DNA from: a candidate division Zixibacteria bacterium RBG-1
GTDB lineage: Bacteria; Zixibacteria; MSB-5A5; DSPP01; RBG-1
DNA: 64,000 bases
Reading direction: 5' to 3'
Assembly (NCBI GenBank): GCA_000447245.1
Contig: AUYT01000001.1
Location: forward strand, 352,825 to 416,824
Shown here: positions 35,255 to 44,020 of the stretch, piece by piece
How positions within the stretch are numbered: the first letter of the stretch is position 1
Layout of the letters: each line of letters starts with the position of its first letter
The notes under the pieces: model-generated
Told to the model about the DNA's origin: nothing
Seen by the model: only the letters and a program-made list of their open reading frames with translations
Database searches by the model: none
Position numbers and translations under genes: made by a program

Positions 35255-36245
35255 GTCACTCACTTTTGTAATTTTTGTCATCATAGTCGCTTTATTTTTT
35301 GATTTCGTCAACGGGTTTCATGATGCCGCCAATTCAATTGCCACGGTAGTTTCCACCCGGGTATTGCCACCTAAATATGCTGTTATATGGGCGGCTTTTT
35401 TTAATTTTGTAGCGGCTTTCACTTTCGGAGTCGGCATTGCTAAAACTATTGGAAAAGGTATCATTAAACCAGAAATTGTTGATATTAACGTAATCTTGGG
35501 AGGTTTGATTGGAGCCATTGCCTGGGATTTAATTACCTGGTATTTGGGGCTTCCGACCTCCTCCTCGCATGCCTTGGTAGGAGGTTTTGCCGGAGCGGCG
35601 GTAGCCAAAGTGGGCTGGTCTGCTCTAATTGCTAAAGGGTTGATCAAAATCGGGGTTTTTATTTTCATCGCTCCGGTTTTGGGCCTTATCTTAGGATTCA
35701 GCTTTATGGTCGCCACTCTGTGGCTTTTCCGCAAATTTGCTCCGGGTGTGATAGACAAATATTTTAGAAAATTACAGTTGTTATCCGCAGCTGCTTACAG
35801 TTTAGGACACGGAACAAACGATGCTCAAAAAACTATGGGGATAATTACGATTTTACTTTTTTCCACTGGTCACTTAGGACCAGAATTTTATGTTCCTACT
35901 TGGGTAATTTTAACTTGTCATGCCGCCATTGCTTTAGGAACTTTGGCTGGCGGTTGGAGGATTGTAAAGACTATGGGGATGAAAATTACTAAGTTAAAAC
36001 CAGTAGGTGGTTTTTGTGCTGAAACTGCCGGAGCTATTACTTTATTCGGAACAGCCATAGCGGGGATTCCGGTTTCCACAACTCACACCATAACCGGGTC
36101 AATTTTAGGAGTAGGTTCGACAATAAGACTTTCAGCTGTCCGCTGGGGGGTGGCCAGAAGGATTATCTGGGCCTGGATTTTCACCATTCCAGGAAGTTTT
36201 TTGATTGCTTATGGAAGTCATGAAATTGTTGTTTTACTCAGATAA
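35247..36245 (+). CDS. Low-affinity inorganic phosphate transporter (Pit family)
   Basis: The 332-residue membrane protein has the two inverted PiT repeats: FVNGFHDAANSIATVVSTRVL in the first half and SLGHGTNDAQKTMGI in the second, plus GLPTSSSHALVGG and GIPVSTTHTITGSILG. Pit carriers import phosphate (as metal phosphate) with protons or sodium. The DUF47 gene is fused to it by an 8-bp overlap. Confidence 0.95.
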   Translation: MLESLTFVIFVIIVALFFDFVNGFHDAANSIATVVSTRVLPPKYAVIWAAFFNFVAAFTFGVGIAKTIGKGIIKPEIVDINVILGGLIGAIAWDLITWYLGLPTSSSHALVGGFAGAAVAKVGWSALIAKGLIKIGVFIFIAPVLGLILGFSFMVATLWLFRKFAPGVIDKYFRKLQLLSAAAYSLGHGTNDAQKTMGIITILLFSTGHLGPEFYVPTWVILTCHAAIALGTLAGGWRIVKTMGMKITKLKPVGGFCAETAGAITLFGTAIAGIPVSTTHTITGSILGVGSTIRLSAVRWGVARRIIWAWIFTIPGSFLIAYGSHEIVVLLR

Positions 36246-36326
36246 TTTATTGCAAGGTAATAAGATATATCACCTCCGATTTTTACAAACTTTCCTTCCT
36301 GACGGACGTAATCTATCCTAGAAAAC

Positions 36327-36355
36327 TTGACAAAAGAATAAGGCTTATTTATTAT
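36327..36355 (+). promoter_or_regulatory. htpX promoter candidate
   Basis: TTGACA (36327-36332) and TATTAT (36350-36355) are 17 bp apart and about 32 bp upstream of the htpX start. AAGGAGG at about 36369-36375 is the ribosome binding site. Confidence 0.55.
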
Positions 36356-36387
36356 TTAAGCAGGAAATAAGGAGGTATGAACATATA

Positions 36388-37233
36388 ATGAATATTTTGA
36401 AGACCGCATTTTTGTTGACCCTTCTGACTTTACTTCTGGTTTTTATCGGAAATCTGATAGGTGGTCAGCAGGGGATGCTGATAGCCCTAATCTTTGCCGG
36501 GATAATGAATTTTATTTCCTACTGGTTCTCGGATAAAATTGTTTTAGGTATCTACCGGGCTAAAAAAGTCACCGAAGCTGAAGCTCCGGATTTGGTAAGT
36601 TTAGTCAGAAGAACAGCTCAAAAAGCGGGTTTGCCTATGCCAAAAGTTTATATAATCCCTACCGACACCCCTAATGCTTTCGCCACCGGAAGAAATCCAT
36701 CTCATTCAGCCGTAGCTGTTACCGAAGGGATTTTGAGAATTTTAGACCAGGATGAATTAGAAGGGGTAATCTCGCACGAGTTAGGCCACGTGAAAAATCG
36801 TGATATTTTAATCTCCTCGGTGGTTGCCACCGTAGCTGGTGCTATTTCTATGTTAGCCCACATGGCTCAGTGGGCCGCTATTTTCGGAGGTGGACGTGGC
36901 CGTGACCGGGGAAACGGTTTGGGACTTCTACTCATGGCTATTGTGGCACCCCTAGCCGCTTTGTTAATCCAGATGGCAATTTCCCGTTCCCGGGAGTTTC
37001 AGGCCGATGAAACCGGAGCCAAAATTTCCCATAAGCCCTTGGCTTTGGCTAACGCTTTAAGGAAACTGCACACCACCAACCTAAAACTTCCTCTGAATGC
37101 TAATCCATCCACAGCCCACATGTTTATTGTAAACCCCTTGTCTGGAAAAGGATTAGTGACCCTATTTTCGACTCATCCTCCGGTGGGGGAAAGAATTAAA
37201 AGATTGGAAGAGTTATCGCACCATACTATGTAA
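36388..37233 (+). CDS. htpX: Membrane zinc protease HtpX
   Basis: The 281-residue product has two N-terminal membrane helices (about 7-20 and 30-47), then HELGH at 130-134 (zinc ligands H130, H134, catalytic E131), two further membrane helices (about 145-195), and the third ligand region [11 protein letters not shown]. HtpX degrades damaged membrane proteins in the inner membrane. A strong ribosome binding site lies 12 bases upstream, slightly far from the ATG. A terminator follows. Confidence 0.95.
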   Translation: MNILKTAFLLTLLTLLLVFIGNLIGGQQGMLIALIFAGIMNFISYWFSDKIVLGIYRAKKVTEAEAPDLVSLVRRTAQKAGLPMPKVYIIPTDTPNAFATGRNPSHSAVAVTEGILRILDQDELEGVISHELGHVKNRDILISSVVATVAGAISMLAHMAQWAAIFGGGRGRDRGNGLGLLLMAIVAPLAALLIQMAISRSREFQADETGAKISHKPLALANALRKLHTTNLKLPLNANPSTAHMFIVNPLSGKGLVTLFSTHPPVGERIKRLEELSHHTM

Positions 37234-37252
37234 GATTTTTTTTTCGCCCAAG

Positions 37253-37276
37253 GCCCGCCTTTGGCGGGCTTTTTTT
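37253..37276 (+). terminator. Terminator after htpX
   Basis: GCCCGCC, loop TTT, GGCGGGC, then seven T. It begins 20 bp after the htpX stop and ends where the propeller lipoprotein frame opens. Confidence 0.9.
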
Positions 37277-37327
37277 ATGCTTTTATCATGTTATATTGAT
37301 TGCATGAAGAGTGTAGGGAGGTTTAAC

Positions 37328-38344
37328 TTGGTCAGAGGTCGGCCTGAAGCAGACCACCAAGTATTTATTTTTATTGTTTGTATATTTTTTTCTCTGGCAA
37401 TACTGGGCTGTGATTCGAATAGGATTTTAAATCCTGAGGAAAAGTTAGAGTGGAAAACTTATACGACCGCAGATGGCTTATCATATAATATCGTCGATGA
37501 CTTGGCTGTTGACTCACGAGACAGAATATGGATTGCCACCTTTAGAGGAATAAATGTTTTTGATGGGGTAAAATGGGATACCTTGAACTCTTCAGATGGG
37601 CTTCCTTTTGAGTACGCCGAGGTCTTGCATTTTGATAAGCAAGGAAATTTATGGATAGGCAAGAGGGCAAATGGAAACGGTTTGATCAAGTATGATGGTA
37701 CTACAGTTACAACTTTCACCACAGCAGACGGACTTTCAGACAATAACATACAAAGTATTGCCTCACAGGATGATGGTACAATCTGGGTGGGTACTTTTTA
37801 TGGAGGGGTATGCCGCTATGACGGAATAAAGTGGGTCTGTTTTGATACCCAATACGTCAACCATAGAACGGTATATTCTATTTACGTTGAAAATGATAGG
37901 TCGATATGGTTCAGTACCGCAGACGGCGTTACCCACTATGATGGTTTAAAGTGGACCAAGTACTTGCGGAGGTTTGAAACGGAACCTAATCCACTTGGTT
38001 ATTATTATTTCAAACAGATTCACTCAATTGGATTTGATCGCCTTTACGTGGGTTGGTTCGGTTTTAATTACGGAGTTTATAAATATGAATATGGTGTATT
38101 TAAGATCATTAAGTTTGATGATTATGAATATGTAACAGTCAATGATGTCTCGGTAGACTCTCTAAGTGGGGTCTGGTTTACCACTTATTCGCGAGGGATA
38201 TATTATTATCGGAACGGAGCTTGGAATAATTATACAGTGGGAGATGGTTTACCCGATAATTATGTGACATCAGTAGTGGTGGATTCTAAGGGAGTCATTT
38301 GGTTTGGAACAGGAGAGGGATTGACCAGGCTTCAGCTTAGATAA
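37328..38344 (+). CDS. Lipoprotein with two-component-regulator-type beta-propeller (Reg_prop)
   Basis: Reg_prop repeats recur through the protein: TTADGLSYNIVDDLAVDSRD, RIWIATFRGINVFDG, NLWIGKRANGNGLIKYDG, TIWVGTFYGGVCRYDG and a final VIWFGTGEGLTRL. Such propellers normally form the sensor half of hybrid histidine kinases; here no kinase follows. A hydrophobic segment ending LAILGC is a lipobox, so it is probably an outer-membrane or periplasmic lipoprotein. The start is taken as TTG 37328, which has GGGAGG six bases upstream. Earlier in-frame ATG codons at 37277 and 37304 overlap or closely follow the terminator and lack a ribosome binding site. Confidence 0.78.
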   Translation: MVRGRPEADHQVFIFIVCIFFSLAILGCDSNRILNPEEKLEWKTYTTADGLSYNIVDDLAVDSRDRIWIATFRGINVFDGVKWDTLNSSDGLPFEYAEVLHFDKQGNLWIGKRANGNGLIKYDGTTVTTFTTADGLSDNNIQSIASQDDGTIWVGTFYGGVCRYDGIKWVCFDTQYVNHRTVYSIYVENDRSIWFSTADGVTHYDGLKWTKYLRRFETEPNPLGYYYFKQIHSIGFDRLYVGWFGFNYGVYKYEYGVFKIIKFDDYEYVTVNDVSVDSLSGVWFTTYSRGIYYYRNGAWNNYTVGDGLPDNYVTSVVVDSKGVIWFGTGEGLTRLQLR

Positions 38345-38350
38345 TTTTTT

Positions 38351-39649
38351 ATGAAACAAGTCAGTTTAGAAATAATAATAATCCTTCTTTTAATCTTAGT
38401 CAACGGCTTCTTTGCTCTATCCGAAATTGCTTTAGTGGCGGCCCGCAAATCCAAAATTAGGCAGTTAGCCAAAAAAGGGAATAAAAAAGCTCAGATAGCC
38501 CAAAAACTGCAGGAAGACCCCAATAGGTTTTTGGCAACGGTCCAGATCGGAATCACTTTAGTCGGAACCTTAGCCGGAGTAATCGGAGGAGCCAGAATCG
38601 TATCGGTTCTAACTCCCCAAATCGCCAAAATCAGAATCCTATGGGTGCAAAAATCAGCCGAAGAGATTGCCATCGGGATAGTGGTAATCTCAATTTCATA
38701 TTTGTCCTTATTAATCGGAGAACTTTTTCCCAAATATTTTGCGGTTTTACATTCTGAAAAAGTGGCTTTAAAAATAGCCGGCCCGGTTAATCTGCTTTCT
38801 AAAATTGCCGGGGTTCTATTAAAAATTTTAACCATTCCCAGCCAAGCTTTGGTTAATCTATTCGGCGGGAAAGAGCCGATTGAAAAAATTTATACTGCCA
38901 GCGAAGATGAAATCAAACTTTTAGTCCAGGAAGCCCGGGAAAAAGGGACGATTGAAAAACATGAAGAAGAGTTCATTCACTCCATCTTTCAATTTACCGA
39001 CAAATCTGCCAGAGAGGTGATGACACCTCTCTCCGAAATTGTAGCCTTAGATATTAACTGTGACCAGGAAAAACTTATCCGAACCGTGACTGAAGAAGGA
39101 TATAGCCGGATTCCGATTTACCAGGGGACAATTGATAATATAATTGGGGTAATTCATACCAAAGATATCATCAATATCTTGCAGGACCAGGACTTGATTA
39201 TTTTAAATGATATCATCCGTAAACCATATTTTATTTCTGAAGCCCAGAAAATTTCGGAGCTATTAAAGGAATTTCAGAGACAAAGAACGCATATGGCGAT
39301 TGTCAAAGATAGTTTGGGCAAAACTGTGGGTTTGGTGACTATGGAGGATTTAATTGAAGAGATTGTGGGGGAGATTCATGATGAACATGATATCGAAAGA
39401 GCCAAAGAGGTGGATTATCTTTTGGATGGAACCGCTTTGGTCAATGCCAGCATGCGAGTGGATGACTTCAATCAGACTTTCCAGGCCCAACTGCCTCTTA
39501 AAGATGGGGAGACACTGGGTGGTCTAATAACCAATAAATTAGGCAGAGTGCCGGCTTTGGATGAGACGGTTCAGCTTTATGGCTTCAACTTTACGGTTCA
39601 TGAAAAATTAGGGCATCGGCAGCAGAGATTGAAAGTTAGTAAAGTTTGA
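38351..39649 (+). CDS. CNNM/CorC-HlyC family protein (DUF21 and CBS domains)
   Basis: The 432-residue product has an N-terminal DUF21 membrane domain (helices at about 5-25, 60-85, 100-125), then two CBS domains (about 215-330, with REVMTPLSEIVALDI and VIHTKDIINIL), a linker MEDLIEEIVGEIHDEHD and a C-terminal CorC_HlyC domain. Members are linked to Mg2+/Co2+ efflux or homeostasis. It begins 6 bp after the propeller lipoprotein gene. Confidence 0.93.
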   Translation: MKQVSLEIIIILLLILVNGFFALSEIALVAARKSKIRQLAKKGNKKAQIAQKLQEDPNRFLATVQIGITLVGTLAGVIGGARIVSVLTPQIAKIRILWVQKSAEEIAIGIVVISISYLSLLIGELFPKYFAVLHSEKVALKIAGPVNLLSKIAGVLLKILTIPSQALVNLFGGKEPIEKIYTASEDEIKLLVQEAREKGTIEKHEEEFIHSIFQFTDKSAREVMTPLSEIVALDINCDQEKLIRTVTEEGYSRIPIYQGTIDNIIGVIHTKDIINILQDQDLIILNDIIRKPYFISEAQKISELLKEFQRQRTHMAIVKDSLGKTVGLVTMEDLIEEIVGEIHDEHDIERAKEVDYLLDGTALVNASMRVDDFNQTFQAQLPLKDGETLGGLITNKLGRVPALDETVQLYGFNFTVHEKLGHRQQRLKVSKV

Positions 39650-39692
39650 TAAGAAAAAAAATGGTGAATGAAAGTAAAAAAGGAGAATAAAA

Positions 39693-40019
39693 ATGATAAT
39701 CTGGAATGGACTCGGCTTTTTAGTTGCCATAATTACATTTGCTTTACTTCTTATCACAGAATATACTTCCGAAGCACTTTTTAAGGATGAATCTTATTAC
39801 CAGACACACGGATGGCCAAAATTGATAGCTTTCTTTGTTGCTGGAATTATCATGTGGTTTTTAGGAAACTATTTAAACAAAAAGCAGGGTAAGGTCATGA
39901 TTGAAAAAGAAACAGGGAAGGAAATTTTATTCAAACCGAATCATTCTCTATTTTTTGTCAAAATGGAATATTGGGGACCAATCCTATTTGTGGTAGGAAT
40001 CATTTTTTTATGGCTCTAA
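39693..40019 (+). CDS. Small membrane protein, unknown
   Basis: The 108-residue product has three hydrophobic helices (about 5-22, 44-60, 91-107) and a central charged loop containing NHSLFFVKMEYWGP. I recognise the general look of a widespread small orphan family but cannot name it. AAGGAG before the ATG supports the start. It sits between the CNNM and DedA genes. Confidence 0.65.
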   Translation: MIIWNGLGFLVAIITFALLLITEYTSEALFKDESYYQTHGWPKLIAFFVAGIIMWFLGNYLNKKQGKVMIEKETGKEILFKPNHSLFFVKMEYWGPILFVVGIIFLWL

Positions 40020-40038
40020 ATAAAATGAACCCTGGAAA

Positions 40039-40650
40039 ATGTTAGAAAAAATCTTGGAGCCGGTTGCCCAGTGGATAATTTCGGTCATTTCTTCTTTGGG
40101 ATACGGCGGAATTATTCTTACCATGGCCATCGAATCGGCTTGCATGCCTTTGCCTTCTGAAATCATAATGCCTTTTTCCGGCTATTTGGTCACCACCGGC
40201 AGATTTTCTTTATTCTGGACCGGGGTAGCCGGGGCGGTGGGATGTGTAATTGGATCGGTCTTGGCTTACTGGGTGGGGATTTGGGGTGGAAGGCCATTTC
40301 TGGAAAAATACGGTAAATTTATTTTAATATCCGGAAAAGACTTGGAAACTGCGGATAGATTTTTCAAAAAATACGGTGATTTATCCATTTTTATTTCCCG
40401 CCTGCTGCCGGTAATCAGAACTTTTATCTCTCTGCCGGCCGGCATTGCCAAGATGAATTTTACCAAGTTTGTGATTTATACTTTTGTGGGGTCTTTTTTC
40501 TGGTGCTTAGGCCTGGCTTACGTCGGCAAGGTAATGGGTGCTAACTGGGAATTAATTAAGAATTATGTGAGAGGGGCGGATATTTTCATAGTAGTTTTGA
40601 TTGTGGCAGGGATTATTTATTTTGTCTACAGGCATACCAGACGCGCTTAG
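40039..40650 (+). CDS. DedA family membrane protein
   Basis: The 203-residue product has the DedA/SNARE-associated pattern: MAIESACMPLPSEIIMPFSG (about 29-48) and FISRLLPVIRTFISLPAGIA (about 114-133), with AKMNFTKFVIYTFVGS after it. DedA proteins act as lipid scramblases or flippases (undecaprenyl phosphate or phosphatidylethanolamine) in the inner membrane. Which lipid is used cannot be read here. It converges with sppA. Confidence 0.92.
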   Translation: MLEKILEPVAQWIISVISSLGYGGIILTMAIESACMPLPSEIIMPFSGYLVTTGRFSLFWTGVAGAVGCVIGSVLAYWVGIWGGRPFLEKYGKFILISGKDLETADRFFKKYGDLSIFISRLLPVIRTFISLPAGIAKMNFTKFVIYTFVGSFFWCLGLAYVGKVMGANWELIKNYVRGADIFIVVLIVAGIIYFVYRHTRRA

Positions 40651-40668
40651 TTTGACAATTTGAAGATA

Positions 40669-40696
40669 GGGTGGAGCTCGACTCCGCCCCTACGCG
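40669..40696. repeat. Intergenic hairpin with CCCCTACGCG arm
   Basis: GGGTGGAG, loop CTCGA, CTCCGCCC (one T/G wobble), then CTACGCG. The CCCCTACGCG arm matches 17693-17702, and the GGGTGGAG arm matches 17651-17658. It lies in the gap between convergent dedA and sppA. Confidence 0.65.
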
Positions 40697-40711
40697 TTTA
40701 TATTTCAAGAG

Positions 40712-43120
40712 TTATTTCACTTCTATCTCATAAGGCGCCAGATATAAAATATTTTCACCGGAAAAAGCGGATTCTCCGGACAAAATCTGGCTGGCTTCTT
40801 TGAATTTGGAAAAAACCGAATAAAGCTCACTCCCAAACAATGGGAAAAACCTCCTGTATCTTGGTAAACTCACAATTTCCACTGAAGATTCATCCGGAAT
40901 CCCGGCTTTCTCCTTAGCCAAAGCCAGAGCCTGGTTTAATCCTCCAAACTCGTCCACTAATTTATTTTGCAGGGCCTGATTTCCGGTCCAGACCCGACCC
41001 TGCGCAATTCCATCCACATAGGCGAAGGGTAATTTCCTCCCCGCAGCCACCTTATCCACAAAATCAGCATAAAATTCCTTGATCTGTCTTCTGACAATCT
41101 CTCTTTCCTCATCCGAAAAAGTTCTGGTTGTGGTATAAAAGTCAGCATGCTCTCCTCGTTTGACAATTTCTTTTGTAAAGCCAATCTTTTGATACAAACC
41201 CTGCAGGCTCATTTTTCCGGAGATGACCCCGATGGAGCCGGTAATGGTTCCGGGCTGGGCTAAAATATAATCTCCCGGACAGGCGATGAAATATCCTCCG
41301 GAAGCGGCCACATCCGACATTGAAACAATCACCGGCTTTATCCTTTTGGTTAAGGTAAGCTCTCTCCAGATTACATCCGAGGCAATTCCGGAACCACCCG
41401 GAGAGTCAACCCGTAACACCACAGCTTTGATATGTTTATCCTCGCGGGCTTTTTTTATGGCATCCGCAATCGTCTCCGAGCCCATAGTGTTTCCAAACAG
41501 AAAATCTTTGCCGCTTTTACCTGACACAATTTCTCCGGTAGCATAGATCAAAGCAATTTTGGGAGGGATAAACCAACTGTAGTCCCAGTCGGTTTGTTTT
41601 GTGTACAGATTTTCAGACAGGGTAGAAAAATTCTTATTTTCACGCTCCCGGGCTATCTCTGGCACTTCGTCATAAAAGGCCAGCTCATCCACCAGCCCGG
41701 TTTTTTTGGCTTCCAGAGCGGTATAGGGTCCCTGGTCGATTTTGGCTTTGACTTCTTCTACCGTCAAATTTCGGGTTTGAGCAATATCTTTTAATAACTG
41801 ATTAAAAATATCATCCAAAACCGAATTCACCACTTCCCGATGAGCGTCCGACATAGATTCCCTGGTCAATAAATCCGAAGCGTTTTTGTAATCGCCGATA
41901 TGCTCCAAATCCGCCACCACACCTAATTTGTCCAGAGTTTTTTTGTAAAAAGTGACTTCAGCCGCCAGTCCGGTAAAATTCAGGTCTGCGGTAGGAAGCA
42001 TGATAATTTTATCCGCCAGAGTCGCCAAGTAATACTCTTTGTTTCCGCCGGATTCCATGAAGACATATATTTTTTTGCCGGAAGATTTGAAATCATACAG
42101 AGCATCTCTTAGTTCCTGGACTTTGGCCCAGCCCATATCCAGATTGTCAATTCTCAAAATCAAACCGGAGATGGTTTTGTCTTCGCGGGCTTTTTGAATC
42201 TGGTTTAGAACCTGGTATAAAGTCCTCTTTTTGGCCAAAAAAGCTCCGGAGCGGTTTTCTTCCGGGATTTCACCGGCCAGCTTCATCTTCAAAAGATTAT
42301 TTTTCTTTTGGACGCTGGTTCGGAATCGGTCCTGTGAAAAACCTAGATAACCCACTCCCTTTTGCAGGCCCCCTTTCTTGGCGAAGAAATTAAAAGATCC
42401 GAAATTGAAATTAGTGAGATTGAATCTAATCCCTAAGCCGTAATTTCTATCCTGGTCTAAAAGCCCATATAAAATCAAGCCGTCGGTCGGCTCGGTTTCG
42501 ATTTTGAAGCTGACATTGGCATCCTTCCAGCTTTGATTTTCCGTGGAAAATCCTTCCAGCGCCAGAGTCAATCTGTCACCCAAAGGCCTTAAGGCGGCTC
42601 CGTAATTAAAAGAGATATCGATTTTTTGATTCAGATAACTGGGTCGGTTTAAATTCGAAGCCGTAAAACCGACCGAAAAAAACTCCCGCGGTCGAATTAA
42701 AATTCCCACATTCCAGGAGGAGAGCTTGTCTAAATCTTGATTTTTAGAACCAAACCAGCTGTAAGAGCTTCCCATAAAAAATCTATCTTCAAACTTAAGA
42801 CCGTAAGCTAAACTGTATTTGCGATAAGTCGCAGTAGTCTGGGTTCCCAGCCATTCAGACGAAAATCCCATGCCGCCAGCCGACATAAAGACTCCGTTAT
42901 CTCCCTCGAAGGAAGAATCAGAATAGGCATGGGTGTAATAAAGCTGCCAGCCCCGGGCCATTCCTAAGCCGGCCGGATTATACTGAATTGACCAGATGTC
43001 GTCTGAATAAGCCACTGAACCTAAGGGAAGGTTAGGACTGGCTGTCGGTGAGGATTGTGAGAAAACTATATTGAAACTTAAAACAACCAGAGCTAATGAA
43101 AAAACCAATTTTTTAAACAT
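40712..43120 (-). CDS. sppA: SppA-type signal peptide peptidase with outer-membrane-like N-terminal extension
   Basis: The 802-residue product has a signal peptide (ending NIVFSQ), then about 240 residues that look like a PorV/FadL-type outer-membrane beta domain (SVAYSDDIWSIQYNPAGLG near the start, many alternating aromatic strands). A full two-domain SppA follows. The catalytic Lys is in GDYKNASD (K412) and the catalytic Ser in DVAASGGYF (S607), spaced as in Escherichia coli SppA (K209, S409). SppA digests cleaved signal peptides at the inner membrane; the front barrel-like part would be unusual for that site. The ATG has AAGGAGGAATA upstream. Confidence 0.9.
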   Translation of the reverse strand: MFKKLVFSLALVVLSFNIVFSQSSPTASPNLPLGSVAYSDDIWSIQYNPAGLGMARGWQLYYTHAYSDSSFEGDNGVFMSAGGMGFSSEWLGTQTTATYRKYSLAYGLKFEDRFFMGSSYSWFGSKNQDLDKLSSWNVGILIRPREFFSVGFTASNLNRPSYLNQKIDISFNYGAALRPLGDRLTLALEGFSTENQSWKDANVSFKIETEPTDGLILYGLLDQDRNYGLGIRFNLTNFNFGSFNFFAKKGGLQKGVGYLGFSQDRFRTSVQKKNNLLKMKLAGEIPEENRSGAFLAKKRTLYQVLNQIQKAREDKTISGLILRIDNLDMGWAKVQELRDALYDFKSSGKKIYVFMESGGNKEYYLATLADKIIMLPTADLNFTGLAAEVTFYKKTLDKLGVVADLEHIGDYKNASDLLTRESMSDAHREVVNSVLDDIFNQLLKDIAQTRNLTVEEVKAKIDQGPYTALEAKKTGLVDELAFYDEVPEIARERENKNFSTLSENLYTKQTDWDYSWFIPPKIALIYATGEIVSGKSGKDFLFGNTMGSETIADAIKKAREDKHIKAVVLRVDSPGGSGIASDVIWRELTLTKRIKPVIVSMSDVAASGGYFIACPGDYILAQPGTITGSIGVISGKMSLQGLYQKIGFTKEIVKRGEHADFYTTTRTFSDEEREIVRRQIKEFYADFVDKVAAGRKLPFAYVDGIAQGRVWTGNQALQNKLVDEFGGLNQALALAKEKAGIPDESSVEIVSLPRYRRFFPLFGSELYSVFSKFKEASQILSGESAFSGENILYLAPYEIEVK

Positions 43121-43157
43121 TATTCCTCCTTATTTATCTAATAGACAAATTCCATAA

Positions 43158-43955
43158 TTAAAAGTTGCTTTCTTTATTTTTTTGCAGAGCGATCTGGTAC
43201 AAAATAATCCCGCAAGCCACCGCGACGTTTAAGGATTCGGCTTTCCCAAAAACAGGTAATGTAATTTTCAGGTCGGATAGTTTTAATATTTCTTCCGATA
43301 AACCGAAGGCCTCGTTCCCGATTAAAAGGCAGATTTTGCCGGAAAAATCAATTTGGTCGATTCTTTTTCCGCTTTGAGGGGAGGTAGCCACAATCCGGTA
43401 TCCTAAATTTTTTAATTCGGGAATGACTTGAGAAAAATTTAAATTATGGACCGGATTCAAATGAAAAAGGGAACCCATAGTTGTCCGCACCACTTTGGAG
43501 TTATAGAGCTCCACGCTCCCTTGCGAAAGTAAAACCGTCTGCACTCCAGCCGCATCCGCGGTTCTAAGCATGGTTCCCAAATTCCCCGGGTCTTTGATGT
43601 TATCTAAAGCTAAGATAATATTGGGAGATTTGGCCAACACATCTTTCAAAGAAAAATTCTTCTTTTGGACTAAAGCCACAATTCCCTGAGGAGTTTCGGT
43701 TTCAGCAATTTTGGTTATCACTTTTTCCTGCACCAAAAGCATACCTATCTTTTTTTGTCTAGCCAGGTTTAAAATTTTTCTTCCATTTTCAGAATCTTGA
43801 AAACTTTGAGAATAAAAAATTTGCTCTACCAGCCAGTCCGACTCTATGGCTTCCTGGCACAGTCTAGCCCCCTCAAGCAAAAATTTATCCTTTAATTTGC
43901 GTCCTTTTTTGGTCTGCAGCTCTAAAAGCTGTTTCAAAAGGTTTTTAGATATCAT
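43158..43955 (-). CDS. SpoU/TrmH family RNA methyltransferase
   Basis: From ATG 43955 the product is about 265 residues. An N-terminal substrate-binding domain (KDKFLLEGARLCQEAIES) leads to the knotted SPOUT domain: LALDNIKDPGNLGTMLRTADAAG (motif 1), LLIGNEAFGLSEEI (motif 2) and LPVFGKAESLNVAVACGIIL (motif 3). The family 2'-O-methylates ribose in tRNA or rRNA (TrmH, RlmB, TsnR type); the target is not clear. A TTG at 44012 would extend the front without similarity. Confidence 0.92.
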   Translation of the reverse strand: MISKNLLKQLLELQTKKGRKLKDKFLLEGARLCQEAIESDWLVEQIFYSQSFQDSENGRKILNLARQKKIGMLLVQEKVITKIAETETPQGIVALVQKKNFSLKDVLAKSPNIILALDNIKDPGNLGTMLRTADAAGVQTVLLSQGSVELYNSKVVRTTMGSLFHLNPVHNLNFSQVIPELKNLGYRIVATSPQSGKRIDQIDFSGKICLLIGNEAFGLSEEILKLSDLKITLPVFGKAESLNVAVACGIILYQIALQKNKESNF

Positions 43956-44020
43956 TTTTAAACTTGATTTTGCACTGAAATCTATTAAAATGAAAGAGCA
44001 GAAGCAAACCAAATTTTAAC

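Noticed and set aside
36376-36387. Three-codon frame ATG-AAC-ATA-TAA just before htpX
   Set aside because: The ribosome binding site is only one base from this ATG, too close for it but usable for the htpX ATG twelve bases away.
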